Assembly (NCBI GenBank): GCA_000158655.1
Contig: EQ973344.1
Span: 368,608 to 432,607 of the forward strand
DNA length: 64,000 bases
Direction of reading: 5' to 3'
Source: [Clostridium] methylpentosum DSM 5476
GTDB taxonomy: Bacteria; Bacillota; Clostridia; Oscillospirales; Ruminococcaceae
The translations under genes were made by a program, and so were the position numbers. The notes beneath the pieces are model-generated. The model worked only from the letters and a program-made list of their open reading frames with translations. It was not told the origin of the DNA and did no database searches. Position 1 is the first letter of the stretch; each line of letters opens with the position of its first letter. Shown here in pieces: positions 1 through 8,853 of the stretch.

Positions 1-38
1 CTCCTTTTCTTATGTAGTTTTTAATTGGGTAGAAAGTA

Positions 39-263
39 CCTCCAGCTCTGCTGGTGGGCTCTCCCGTATACTTTAGCAAAAAAGCTGCGAACGAAGCGAG
101 TTGACAACTAGCCTTTGAGTAGTTACGCAACAATTTCTGTTAGGAAGGATCGTTGCCCATTTACAGGCAGTAGGGCGCGAGATGCGGACGAAAGCTATTC
201 GATGCGTCTTGTATCAGGCCCTTCTAGGGCCTACTCAAGCCTCCGGCTTAGCCGGTGGTTGAC
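39..263 (+). mobile_element. IS200/IS605-like element end (transposase-less remnant, possible omega-RNA scaffold)
   Basis: A string of hairpins typical of IS200/IS605 ends. One at 39-57 pairs CCTCCAGC with GCTGGTGG around TCT. One at about 216-231 pairs AGGCCC with GGGCCT. One at 240-258 pairs CCTCCGGC with GCCGGTGG around TTA and is followed directly by TTGAC (259-263). The first and last have the same architecture with compensatory base changes. From memory of the family, hairpins of the form CCGGC-TTA-GCCGG followed by TTGAC are common at right ends of TnpB-bearing elements, where this RNA also serves as the omega-RNA scaffold. No tnpA or tnpB reading frame is visible, so this is a non-autonomous copy or a remnant whose body lies left of the window. 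The exact boundaries are uncertain. Confidence 0.45.
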
Positions 264-575
264 TCTGCAATGCTTTACAGACTCAAAGTATGAGAGGCGA
301 TTGATACCCCCAAAAATCAATTTTATAGACCGAAGCCCTCATGGAGAATTCAGCTGACATGCCAAAGCTGTGAATATCTGATCTTTTCCTCAACAGGCTA
401 AATGCAAAAATGGCTTTCATCTGGATCCTGAAAGATAACGGGCCGGGATATGCGCCAATAGCTGCACATATTCCGGCCCGCTGACAGCGAATTTTTCAAT
501 CCGCCCTATCGAGTTTCCTTCAAGACTGATGAACAAGACTGCTCTTCATTACAGAATTTTTAAACAAACATCCTG
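264..575. other. Intergenic region between the IS-like end and rsgA
   Basis: No convincing coding region is seen here. The only clear structure is the hairpin at 440-479. The ORF that crosses 115-357 has no Shine-Dalgarno site and covers the hairpins of the IS-like end, so it is not called. Confidence 0.5.
440..479 (-). terminator. Hairpin downstream of rsgA, possible operon terminator
   Basis: A 13-base-pair stem pairs 440-452 with 467-479, with one G-U pair, around a 14-base loop. It lies about 100 bases beyond the rsgA stop on the minus strand. The T-run after it on that strand is poor, so intrinsic termination is plausible but not certain. Confidence 0.4.
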
Positions 576-1457
576 TCATTTCTTGTTGATCTCCCAGCTT
601 TTGATTTCCTTCGCCTCATTGTACATCTGAACATAGCTCTCGTGGCGCGAGGGTGAAATCTCTCCGCGCTCCATGGCGTCGAGCACAGCGCACCCTTTTT
701 CCACAGTGTGCGAGCACCCAGTGAATTTACACTGGCCGAGATGGTCTGAGAACTCCCGGAAGCAGTACTGAATCTGATCCTTCTCAATGATGTCGTACTG
801 CATGGTTTCCACTGTTGAGAAACCGGGCGTATCCGCAACAAAGCCTCCCTCCACCTCAAACAGCTCGACATGTCTTGTCGTGTGCCGCCCACGGCCGAGC
901 TTTGCGCTCGTCTCCCCGGTTTCAAGTTCAGCAAAGGGGAGCAGGTTGTTGAGCAGGGTTGACTTTCCAACGCCGCTGTTGCCACAGAACGCGCTGACAT
1001 TGCCATAGAGAAACTCCGAAATATCGTCCACCGTCCAATCCATGTTGTTGACGGCAACTGTGCGAAAGCCAGCTTTGGAGTAGCGTTCCACAATTGAGTC
1101 CACCGGGCTCAGGTCCCCCTTGGTGGCGACAATAATCGGTTCGATCTCCTTGTGCTCAGCAATCGCGATGAGCTTATCTGTGATGAAATAATTCGGCAAC
1201 GGGTCACAGGAGGAAAGGATAAAAAAGATTTGGTCAAGATTTGCGAGCGGCGGACGCGCAAACTGGTTTTTTCGGGGGAGGATCTCGTTGAGCACTCCCC
1301 GTTTCCCCTCTGTTTCAATCAAAACATGGTCGCCCACAAACGGCTTCATTTCCTTTTTGCGAAATACGCCGCGTGCTTTGCACTCATACACGGCGCCAGC
1401 GGATTTGACGTAGTAAAACCCACTGATCGCCTTCATAATCAGGCCTTCGCTCTGCAT
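576..1457 (-). CDS. rsgA: Ribosome small-subunit-dependent GTPase A (RsgA/YloQ)
   Basis: A 293-residue circularly permuted GTPase that acts as a late 30S assembly checkpoint on the ribosome. The N-terminal OB-fold (start SEGLIMKAISGFYYV) matches the family's usual beginning and supports the first ATG, which follows GGGGAA. The permutation is visible: the G4 motif (ATKGD, residues 111-115) comes before the P-loop GNSGVGKST (159-167). The LGRGRHTTRH switch and DTPGF motif follow. The C-terminal zinc knuckle has the CKFTGCSH...C pattern. It is the last gene of the run and starts two bases after the prkC stop. Pairing with prkC/prpC is common in Firmicutes, where PrkC phosphorylates this GTPase in some species. 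Confidence 0.97.
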   Translation of the reverse strand: MQSEGLIMKAISGFYYVKSAGAVYECKARGVFRKKEMKPFVGDHVLIETEGKRGVLNEILPRKNQFARPPLANLDQIFFILSSCDPLPNYFITDKLIAIAEHKEIEPIIVATKGDLSPVDSIVERYSKAGFRTVAVNNMDWTVDDISEFLYGNVSAFCGNSGVGKSTLLNNLLPFAELETGETSAKLGRGRHTTRHVELFEVEGGFVADTPGFSTVETMQYDIIEKDQIQYCFREFSDHLGQCKFTGCSHTVEKGCAVLDAMERGEISPSRHESYVQMYNEAKEIKSWEINKK

Positions 1458-1459
1458 CG

Positions 1460-3496
1460 CTATTCCCCGCTCGAATTCTGGTTGCTGGATGAATTTCCGC
1501 CATCTGAAGAGGAGGAATCATCCGGTTTGGAATTATTACTCGGCGGCTCACTCGTCTTCTTTTCAAAGACTGAATCGTTTTTGGTCTTGACGATTGGCGT
1601 TGGATTTTGCGAGTTAAAGTCAACGCTCACCTCTGCAAAGAGCTTTTCATTCGATCCGCCCTCAGACACATAGACCTTGTAGGTCTTCTCTACGCCCTGA
1701 CCGCTCGCCTGGAAGGTGTAGGAAGATGCCGAGCCCAGCGTCACGCTTTCGTTGCGGATCTCCTTGCCCGACTCGTCGACAACTCGGAATTTATAAGTGC
1801 CGCTCATGCCGCTTGGAAGAGAGAGCGAGACGTCTGCGCTTCCCGCCGGCACGGTCCCCGAACTGACCTTCAGGGTAATGACGGATGTGGAGGCAGCCAG
1901 CTCGCCGCCAGCTGGGCTCTGCTTGACGACAGTTCCCGCAGCCTGGTTGCTCTCAACCGTCTCCTGGTTGACCTTAAAGCCCTGATCCTGCAGGATTTTC
2001 GTCGCTTCGTCAACATGTTTGCCGACGACATCTTTGACTTTGACCTTTTCATCCTCACCGTAGCTGACATAGATGGTGATCAGCGCATCGGATTCCACCT
2101 GTTCACCGCTCTGCGGGTCGGTCCTAATGACAGTGTCCTTTGTCACCTTGCCATCCTGCACCCGGACAGTTTTGAGGTTGGTAAAGCCCTTATCCTTGAG
2201 TTTTTTGGTTGCATCGTCGACTGAAATATTCGTGACATCTGGGATTGTCAGAAGATTGGAGCCCTTGCTGACATGCAGGGTAATTTTGCTGTTTTCCTTG
2301 ACCGACATTCCCTCTTCAGGGTCCTGTTTGAATACCTGGTCCTTCTCGTACTCGCTGTTGAACTCCCATATCAGGTCAAATTTAATTTTTGCATATTTCG
2401 GATCGGATGTGACATCCTCGACGTTCATGCCGATAAAGTTGTCAAGCACAATGTCCTTCGGCTTATCCGGTTTCATGTTGAGCATGACTGCGATCAAAAT
2501 GACCGCCACCACACAGAAGGTCACGGCAACGCCGAGCAGAATGGGGATGAACTTGGATTTTTTCTTGGGTTCCTCCTCGTCCTCATCTCCGTCCTCGCCG
2601 AGTTTTGCAGTGTCAAAATACTTGGTGGAACCCTCGTCGTTAAAGTACTTGTATTCAAAGACAATGCTCGGATTTTTCTTGAACTCATCGATGTCGCGCA
2701 GCATTTCCGCAGCGCTCTGGTAGCGCTTGTTCGGATCCTTCTGCATGGCGCGCACAATGATCTCCTCGAGCCCTTCAGGAATTTCCTCATTGATGGTGCG
2801 GGGAGCGGGTGCGATCGCCTGCATCTGTTTGACTGCAACCTGCTCGGGGGTTTCCCCGTCAAATGGCAGGCGCCCTGTGAGCATCTCGTACATCATCACG
2901 CCAACTGAATACAGGTCGGACTTTTCGTCAGTCGGTTCTCCGCTCGCCTGTTCTGGGCTGATGTAGTGAACCGAACCGATTGCCTTGTCAGTTGTCGCCT
3001 TGTGTTCATCTCGGGCAAATCGGGCGATGCCGAAATCCATCACCTTGATGGTGCCGTCCTCGAGCAGCATGATGTTCTGCGGCTTGATGTCGCGATGTAC
3101 AATCCCCTTGTCATGCGCGTGCTGAAGCGCGCGGAGAATCTGAACGGTAAAATGCACCGTGTCCTTCCAACTCAGAACGGTAGACTTTTCAATAAATTCC
3201 TTGAGTGTGATCCCGTCGATGTACTCCATGACAATGTACTGAATGCGGTCGCCGAAATTGACGTCAAAAATCCGCACAATGTTGGGGTGAGAAAGGGTTG
3301 CAACGGCTTTGGATTCGTTGCGGAAACGCTTGACAAACTCCTCATTTCCCAAAAATTCTTCTTTGAGAATCTTAATCGCAACATCCTTTTGCTCTACGAT
3401 GTCATACGCCTTATAGACATTCGCCATCCCGCCGATTCCAATCAGTTCCTTGAATTCATACCGGCCGTCCAGGCGCTTGCCAATAAACTTGTCCAT
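1460..3496 (-). CDS. prkC: PASTA-domain Ser/Thr protein kinase (PrkC/Stk1 family)
   Basis: A 678-residue membrane kinase that senses muropeptides or lipid II and phosphorylates cell-wall and translation targets. The kinase domain covers about residues 10-275, with the Gly loop GIGGMA (20-25), Lys42, HRD with catalytic Asp136, and a DFG motif. A charged linker leads to one membrane segment (about 325-347). Outside the membrane there are three PASTA repeats, recognisable from repeated motifs such as PDVTN and DVVGK. A domain rich in beta strands and a Ser/Asn-rich low-complexity tail close the protein. It starts behind GGAGGAGG. The opposing phosphatase gene prpC lies 60 bases upstream. Confidence 0.96.
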   Translation of the reverse strand: MDKFIGKRLDGRYEFKELIGIGGMANVYKAYDIVEQKDVAIKILKEEFLGNEEFVKRFRNESKAVATLSHPNIVRIFDVNFGDRIQYIVMEYIDGITLKEFIEKSTVLSWKDTVHFTVQILRALQHAHDKGIVHRDIKPQNIMLLEDGTIKVMDFGIARFARDEHKATTDKAIGSVHYISPEQASGEPTDEKSDLYSVGVMMYEMLTGRLPFDGETPEQVAVKQMQAIAPAPRTINEEIPEGLEEIIVRAMQKDPNKRYQSAAEMLRDIDEFKKNPSIVFEYKYFNDEGSTKYFDTAKLGEDGDEDEEEPKKKSKFIPILLGVAVTFCVVAVILIAVMLNMKPDKPKDIVLDNFIGMNVEDVTSDPKYAKIKFDLIWEFNSEYEKDQVFKQDPEEGMSVKENSKITLHVSKGSNLLTIPDVTNISVDDATKKLKDKGFTNLKTVRVQDGKVTKDTVIRTDPQSGEQVESDALITIYVSYGEDEKVKVKDVVGKHVDEATKILQDQGFKVNQETVESNQAAGTVVKQSPAGGELAASTSVITLKVSSGTVPAGSADVSLSLPSGMSGTYKFRVVDESGKEIRNESVTLGSASSYTFQASGQGVEKTYKVYVSEGGSNEKLFAEVSVDFNSQNPTPIVKTKNDSVFEKKTSEPPSNNSKPDDSSSSDGGNSSSNQNSSGE

Positions 3497-3556
3497 ATGT
3501 CCTCCTCCTGCTTCTCTGTTTCATAGCGATTTTTGATTATTTCAAAGCCTTATCGG

Positions 3557-4285
3557 CTAATTCTCAATCACAATTGCAGTGATATTATCATGGCCGCCGC
3601 TTTTGTTGGCTTGACTGACCAGTTTATTGCACGCCTGTTTGGCGCCGTTTGCATTTACAAGCTTTAAAATCTGCTCTTCGGTGCACGAGTTGGTGAGCCC
3701 GTCGGTGCAGAGCAGCAGCTTGTCACCTTTTTGAAGGTCAAATTCATTGTAGTCCACCTGTACTTCGGATTCCACACCGAGTGCACGGGTAATTTGATTT
3801 TTCTGGGGATGTATCTGGGCCTGCTCCGGCGTGATTTTGCCCTGTTCGATCAGCAGCTGTACCACTGAATGGTCTCGAGTGAGCTGTTCGAGCGAACCGC
3901 CGCGCACCAGATAGGCGCGGCTGTCCCCCACATGGCAGAGGTGGAGGGTACTGTCCAGCAGCACGGCGAGCACAACTGTCGTGCCCATTCCGCTGAGGGT
4001 GGGATCTGCCTGCCCCTTTTCAAAAATCATACTGTTGGCGCCACTCAGAGCTGTGAGCATCATATTGCGTACCGAGTTTGCATCCATGCCTTCCCGCATA
4101 TTGCGGGTGATTTTGCCAATTAAGGTGTCCCGGGCGAGCTGGCTCGCAATGTTGCCGCCGTTTTCCCCACCCATGCCGTCGCACACCAGTGCAAAGCAGC
4201 CGCTGCCCACTGGCTCGCCAAAGGCAAATGTATCCTGATTGGTGGTACGCACAGTACCGATGTCCGTTTTGCCGTGAATTGTCAC
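3557..4285 (-). CDS. prpC: PP2C-family Ser/Thr protein phosphatase (PrpC/Stp)
   Basis: A metal-dependent phosphatase of about 242 residues that reverses PrkC phosphorylation in the cytoplasm. The PP2C motifs are present in order: the N-terminal T-x-D-x-G stretch, CDGMGG (metal-binding Asp), GDSRAYL, CTDGL and the C-terminal GGHDN. I place the start at the GTG at 4285. It overlaps the rlmN TGA as GTGA and sits 9 bases after GGAGG. An in-frame ATG at 4294 touches the GGAGG and is therefore less likely. The overlap suggests translational coupling to rlmN. Confidence 0.95.
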   Translation of the reverse strand: MTIHGKTDIGTVRTTNQDTFAFGEPVGSGCFALVCDGMGGENGGNIASQLARDTLIGKITRNMREGMDANSVRNMMLTALSGANSMIFEKGQADPTLSGMGTTVVLAVLLDSTLHLCHVGDSRAYLVRGGSLEQLTRDHSVVQLLIEQGKITPEQAQIHPQKNQITRALGVESEVQVDYNEFDLQKGDKLLLCTDGLTNSCTEEQILKLVNANGAKQACNKLVSQANKSGGHDNITAIVIEN

Positions 4286-5328
4286 AAGACACATCCTCCT
4301 CTGTCTTTTTCGTCCCGCCGCAGCTGGCCACAGGCGGCGTTGATATCCTGTCCCAGCGTCCGCCGGACAGTGGCGTTGATACCGCTCGATTCCAAAACCT
4401 GCGCAAACCGCTTCACACTCTGCTGGCTGCTCGACGCATAGTCCCGCTCCTCAATCCGATTGACTGGGATGAGATTGACGTGACAGAGCATTCCCCGGAT
4501 GCGGGAGGCGAGCTCCTTCGCGTGCGCCGGGCTGTCGTTAAAACCGTCGATGAGCGCATATTCAAACGAAATACGCCGGCCCGTCCTGTCCGCATAGGCG
4601 CGGCAGGCGGCGAGCAGCTCGTCAATCGGATACCGGCGGTTGACCGGCATTGTCTGGGAACGAAGCCCGTCGTTGGGCGCGTGCAGCGAAATCGAAAGGG
4701 TGATCTGTAAATTCTTCTCTGCAAGGCGGTAAATCTGATCGACCAGCCCGCAGGTGGAAAGCGTCACATGGCGCATTCCGAGGTTGCGGCCCTCAGGATG
4801 AGAGAGCAGCTCGAGAAAAGTCAGGACATTGTTAAAGTTATCCAGCGGCTCGCCGATTCCCATGAGCACAACGTTGGAGATTTTCTCGCCAAGGTCCCGT
4901 TCTGCCGTGTAGATTTGCCCGAGTATCTCAGAAGGCGTCAGGTGGCGGACAAACCCCGCTTTGGTCGACGCGCAGAAGCTGCACCCCATCCGACAGCCCA
5001 CCTGGGTGGACACACAGATGCTGTTGCCGTGGTGATAGCGCATGACAACCGTCTCAACAAATTCCCCGTCGCGCAGTTCATATAAATATTTTACCGTATC
5101 ATCCAGCTGCGATACAAGCTTTTTTCGAATCTTTATCTCATTTATATAGAAGTTTTTTCCTAATTGCTCCCGAAACTGTATAGAAAGATTGGTCATCTGC
5201 GCAAAGTCCAACACCTGTTTGCTATGTAACCATGCAAAGACCTGTTTGGCACGGTATTTCGGCTGGCCGAGAGCGCCTAGTTTTTCAGCTAATTCTTCAT
5301 ATGTTAACGATAGGATGTCGGTCTGCAA
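4282..5328 (-). CDS. rlmN: Dual-specificity 23S rRNA A2503 / tRNA A37 C2-methyltransferase RlmN
   Basis: A 348-residue radical-SAM methyltransferase that methylates C2 of A2503 in 23S rRNA. The iron-sulfur motif CxxxCxxC is at Cys112, Cys116 and Cys119. The methyl-carrying catalytic Cys333 is in the DINAACGQL motif near the C-terminus. The glycine-rich SAM-binding GIGEPL motif lies between them. The start is TTG, four bases after AGGTGA and just beyond the rsmB stop. Length and motifs match the family. Confidence 0.97.
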   Translation of the reverse strand: MQTDILSLTYEELAEKLGALGQPKYRAKQVFAWLHSKQVLDFAQMTNLSIQFREQLGKNFYINEIKIRKKLVSQLDDTVKYLYELRDGEFVETVVMRYHHGNSICVSTQVGCRMGCSFCASTKAGFVRHLTPSEILGQIYTAERDLGEKISNVVLMGIGEPLDNFNNVLTFLELLSHPEGRNLGMRHVTLSTCGLVDQIYRLAEKNLQITLSISLHAPNDGLRSQTMPVNRRYPIDELLAACRAYADRTGRRISFEYALIDGFNDSPAHAKELASRIRGMLCHVNLIPVNRIEERDYASSSQQSVKRFAQVLESSGINATVRRTLGQDINAACGQLRRDEKDRGGCVL

Positions 5329-5332
5329 TCGC

Positions 5333-6658
5333 TCACCTCATTTTTTGAAACACTGCCAGGAAAAATCCGTCGCTGTTGTGGACACCCGGCAAAAAAGTCA
5401 CCCGATTGACCGCGTCCGGAACCCATTGGTGTAGGAAACCGGGCAGCTTTGCGGGCACAAACGCCGGATTGCGGCGCAGGAATTCATCGACAACCTGCTC
5501 ATTCTCACGTTTGGCAATCGTACAGGTCGAGTAGATGAGCATTCCCCCCTCTTTAACATAAGAAGCCGAGGTCTGGAGGATGTTGCCTTGAATGGCCGGG
5601 AGCCCCTGCAGGCTTTCCTGCGGCTTGTATTTAATTTCCGGCTTGCGGCGGATGACGCCGAACCCGGAGCAGGGAACATCGCACAGCACGGCGTCGAACT
5701 GCCCGAACCGATCATTTGCCTTGGAGGCATCCGACTCAACAGCATCGACTGAACACAGCCCAAGCCGGGCGGCGCCCTGTTTGATCAGGCCGACCCGCTT
5801 TTTGTGCAGGTCGCAGGCGGTGATCTCCGCGGCATCCCCTAGCTCCTCGGCAATGGTAAACGTCTTGCCCCCCGGGGCGGCGCAGACGTCGAGCAGGGTG
5901 CGGGGAGCGTACGAGGCGACTGTCCGCGCACAGAGCTGGGAAGAGATGTCCTGCACGTGAAACAGCCCCTCTGCAAACGCCTTGGTGCCGGTGAGCGCTC
6001 CGCCGCCGAGCACCTCGACACAGGTTTGCTCCTGTGGATGCGGGACCGCCTCGATTCCCTCCTGCTGCAAGAGCGCGCAGAGCGTTTCGGCTGAGGTCTT
6101 GAGGGTGTTGACCCGCAGGGTCAGAGGAGGCCGGCCCAGCTGGCTCTCCAGGATCCGCTCCGCAGTTTCCCGGCCATATTCCCCGACAAAGCTGCGGACA
6201 AGCCACACCGGGCAGGAAAAGCGCACAGAGAGGCGTTCATCCGGATCCTCTGGTAGCGGGATGTTCTTCCCATCCCGCAGAAAAGCACGCAAAATCGCGT
6301 TGACAAACCCGGAAGCGCTCTTTTTTCCCCGGAGCTTAACCAGGTTGACGCTCTCGTTGACTGCAGCGAAATCCTCCAGATCGAGGTATTTTATCTGATA
6401 GAGCCCAAGCCGCAGAATGTTGCGGACGTCGGAAGAGATTTTCTCCGGCTTCATCGTAGCGTAGCTCGCAATGATGTAGTCCAGCGTAATCTTTGTTTCC
6501 AGGACCCCGTAAAACAGCTTTGCCGCAAAATCGCGGTCGCGCGGGGAGAGGGAGGAAGAAGAGAGCATCCCGTCAAAGGCGAGATTGGAATAAGCCCCCT
6601 GTTTGTCCATCTTGAGCAGTGCAGAGAGCGCGAGGTCGCGCGCCGTCCGGTTAATCAT
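5333..6658 (-). CDS. rsmB: 16S rRNA m5C967 methyltransferase RsmB
   Basis: A 441-residue protein with an N-terminal NusB-like RNA-binding domain (about 1-135) and a C-terminal Rossmann methyltransferase domain. The SAM-binding motif DVCAAPGGKT is present, as are the two catalytic cysteines, in DVPCSG and YSTCT. The start codon overlaps the end of the upstream peptidase gene by 8 bases and has GGAGG in front of it. It belongs to the fmt-rsmB-rlmN-prpC-prkC-rsgA order that is widely conserved in Firmicutes. Confidence 0.96.
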   Translation of the reverse strand: MINRTARDLALSALLKMDKQGAYSNLAFDGMLSSSSLSPRDRDFAAKLFYGVLETKITLDYIIASYATMKPEKISSDVRNILRLGLYQIKYLDLEDFAAVNESVNLVKLRGKKSASGFVNAILRAFLRDGKNIPLPEDPDERLSVRFSCPVWLVRSFVGEYGRETAERILESQLGRPPLTLRVNTLKTSAETLCALLQQEGIEAVPHPQEQTCVEVLGGGALTGTKAFAEGLFHVQDISSQLCARTVASYAPRTLLDVCAAPGGKTFTIAEELGDAAEITACDLHKKRVGLIKQGAARLGLCSVDAVESDASKANDRFGQFDAVLCDVPCSGFGVIRRKPEIKYKPQESLQGLPAIQGNILQTSASYVKEGGMLIYSTCTIAKRENEQVVDEFLRRNPAFVPAKLPGFLHQWVPDAVNRVTFLPGVHNSDGFFLAVFQKMR

Positions 6659-7346
6659 TTCTCCTCCCTGCGATGGCGAGCAGACGCAGCAACTGCATAA
6701 TCGCCATCAAAAGCCCGGCAACATAGGTCATCGCCGCGGCGGAGAGCACCTTTTTCGCACCCGTGACCTCTCCGCCTTCCAGGAAATGATCCTGCTCAAT
6801 CGTCTGGAGAGCCCGGCGGCTCGCGTTGAATTCGACCGGAAGGGTGACGAGCTGAAAGAGAACAGTTGCGGAAAACAGGATAATCCCAATGGTGGTCAGA
6901 TACTCAAACGAGAGGATCAGCCCGATAAAAAAAAGCGGAATTGCGATTTTGGAACCGATCTGAGTCGCAGGGATGATCGCCGCACGGATCTTCATCGGCA
7001 GATAGCCCCGGTTCTGCTGGACCGCATGCCCCACCTCGTGCGCCGCCACCCCGATTGCCGCAACCGAATCGCTGTTGTATACCGAGTCGGAAAGGCGAAC
7101 AACATTGGTGCGCGGGTCGTAATGGTCGGTCAGATTGCCGGAAATGTGTTCAATGCCAACGTTTTGCAGGCCGTTGCTGTCGAGGATTGCACGCGCCGCC
7201 ATTGCGCCGGTGTAGCCCCTTCCGCTGCGCACCTTGCTGTATTTTGAATAGGTTCTGCTCACCATAACCTGCGCAACAATTGTGACGATCAGTGCCGGAA
7301 GAAGATAAAGAAAATAATCCATGTAGTAGTTTATATAGTATCCCAT
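6651..7346 (-). CDS. Membrane zinc metallopeptidase, YugP family
   Basis: A 231-residue membrane protein of the YugP/DUF2268-like zinc peptidase group. Its N-terminal membrane segment is at about 12-30, the HEVGH zinc motif is at residues 103-107, and two or three hydrophobic segments fill the C-terminal half. The substrate of this family is not established, though membrane protein turnover is the usual proposal. It sits between fmt and rsmB, as in many Clostridia. The ATG is 12 bases from AAGGAG, a slightly long spacing. Confidence 0.88.
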   Translation of the reverse strand: MGYYINYYMDYFLYLLPALIVTIVAQVMVSRTYSKYSKVRSGRGYTGAMAARAILDSNGLQNVGIEHISGNLTDHYDPRTNVVRLSDSVYNSDSVAAIGVAAHEVGHAVQQNRGYLPMKIRAAIIPATQIGSKIAIPLFFIGLILSFEYLTTIGIILFSATVLFQLVTLPVEFNASRRALQTIEQDHFLEGGEVTGAKKVLSAAAMTYVAGLLMAIMQLLRLLAIAGRRND

Positions 7347-7438
7347 GATTGCATAATGCTCCTTAATTGACTGAATCCCATCATTATAAAGGATAAATAT
7401 ATCCCCAAGTTAAAAATCCTGTGTCGAAATCGTTCTAA

Positions 7439-8380
7439 TTATGAACGATTTAAGAATTCTCCCTGAGCGATCCGCTTTCCATTTAAGAAATCTCGGCCGC
7501 TCATCCGTTTGGACCCTTCAAACTGCACCGAGAGGAGCTCAACCGCACCGTCACCACAGCCGACGACAAACCGCTTGCTGTCAAGTAGCTCACCCGGCTC
7601 GCCACGGTATCCCTCCGCAAGGGTGGACTGAAAAATCTTGAGCTTTTTCCCTCCAATTGTCGCGTGCGCGGCGGGCCAGTCGGAGAGGCCGCGGATCAGA
7701 TTGTGAACCTTGGAAGCGGGCTGGGAAAAGTCCACCAGGCTCATCTCTCGGCTGAGCATCGGCGCGTAGCAGCTGAGCGCATCGTCCTGCGGGGTGCGCG
7801 GCGCAGTGCCCGCTTCGATCTGGTCGAACGTTTCGAGCAGCAGCCCTGCGCCGATTTGAGCAAGGCGGTCGTACAATTCGCTCGAAGTCTCGTCCGCACC
7901 GATCTCGGTCTCCGCTTTGAGAATCATATCCCCGGTGTCCAGCCCCTCCGCCATGTACATTGTCGTCACACCCGCAACCGGATCGCCATTGAGGACGCTC
8001 CACTGGATTGGAGCCGCGCCGCGGTACTTGGGAAGGAGAGAACCGTGCAGATTGACGCAGCCGAATTTCGGCAGCTCAAGCACTGCGCTGGGCAAAATCC
8101 GCCCATATGCCACCACCGCGATGAGATCTGGGGAAAAGGCTTCAAGCTGCTCCAGCACACTCTCCTCCTTGAGGCTGACCGGTTGAAAGACCGGGATGCC
8201 GTGCTCGAGCGCGAGCACCTTGACCGGCGGGGGGGCGAGCTTGTAGCCCCTCCCCTTGGGTTTATCCGGCTGGGTATACACGGCGAGGATTTCATGCTTG
8301 CCGCTGTCAATGAGTCTTTGCAGTGAGGCAGCCGCAAAATCCGGCGTGCCCATAAAAACCAGTTTCATGTTATTCTTCAT
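7439..8380 (-). CDS. fmt: Methionyl-tRNA formyltransferase
   Basis: A 313-residue enzyme that formylates initiator Met-tRNA using 10-formyl-tetrahydrofolate. The N-terminal domain begins with the family signature MGTPDFA and carries the folate-binding HGSLLPKYRGAAP motif. The C-terminal OB-like tRNA-binding domain is complete. It overlaps the upstream def by 11 bases. An ATG four codons downstream is a second possible start. The def-fmt pair supplies both ends of the formyl-methionine cycle. Confidence 0.97.
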   Translation of the reverse strand: MKNNMKLVFMGTPDFAAASLQRLIDSGKHEILAVYTQPDKPKGRGYKLAPPPVKVLALEHGIPVFQPVSLKEESVLEQLEAFSPDLIAVVAYGRILPSAVLELPKFGCVNLHGSLLPKYRGAAPIQWSVLNGDPVAGVTTMYMAEGLDTGDMILKAETEIGADETSSELYDRLAQIGAGLLLETFDQIEAGTAPRTPQDDALSCYAPMLSREMSLVDFSQPASKVHNLIRGLSDWPAAHATIGGKKLKIFQSTLAEGYRGEPGELLDSKRFVVGCGDGAVELLSVQFEGSKRMSGRDFLNGKRIAQGEFLNRS

Positions 8381-8828
8381 CCTCGATCATTTCAGTTGCC
8401 AAGTCCTTGAAGACAATGCCGTCGAGGTGGTCGACCTCGTGGCAAATCGCCCGGGCGAGCAGTTCTTTGCCGATGAGCTTAAACTCTTTTCCATCGCGGT
8501 CAAACGCCTTGACGGTCACCTGCATCGGCCGCTCGACCATCCCGAACTCATTCGGATAGGACAGGCAGCCCTCAGCTCCATTTTGAGAACCGCTCTTTTT
8601 GATAATCTCGGGATTGACCAGCTCAATCACCCCTTCGCCGACGTCGATGACAACTGCGCGGCGGAGCACCCCGACCTGGGGAGCTGCGAGACCGACCCCG
8701 TCCGCCTTGTGCATTGTCTCTGCCAAGTCGTCGAGCAAATCATGCAGCCTTTTGTTGTAATCGATCACTTCCCGGCATTTTTTGCGCAGGATAGAATCGT
8801 CGTCGACGACAATTGTTCGTATTGCCAT
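8370..8828 (-). CDS. def: Peptide deformylase
   Basis: A 152-residue metal-dependent deformylase that removes the N-formyl group from nascent proteins. All three family motifs are visible: GVGLAAPQVG, EGCLSYP (metal-binding Cys) and HEVDH (two metal-binding His and the catalytic Glu). Residue count and motif spacing are normal for the short type 1B/2-like enzymes of Clostridia. It is followed by an overlapping fmt. Confidence 0.97.
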   Translation of the reverse strand: MAIRTIVVDDDSILRKKCREVIDYNKRLHDLLDDLAETMHKADGVGLAAPQVGVLRRAVVIDVGEGVIELVNPEIIKKSGSQNGAEGCLSYPNEFGMVERPMQVTVKAFDRDGKEFKLIGKELLARAICHEVDHLDGIVFKDLATEMIEDEE

Positions 8829-8853
8829 AGTAGTATCATTCCTCTCTTGTACG

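Noticed and set aside
115-357. 80-codon plus-strand ORF in the first 360 bases
   Set aside because: No ribosome binding site, no recognisable family, and it covers the hairpins of the IS605-like end, so it is better explained as structured RNA/DNA.
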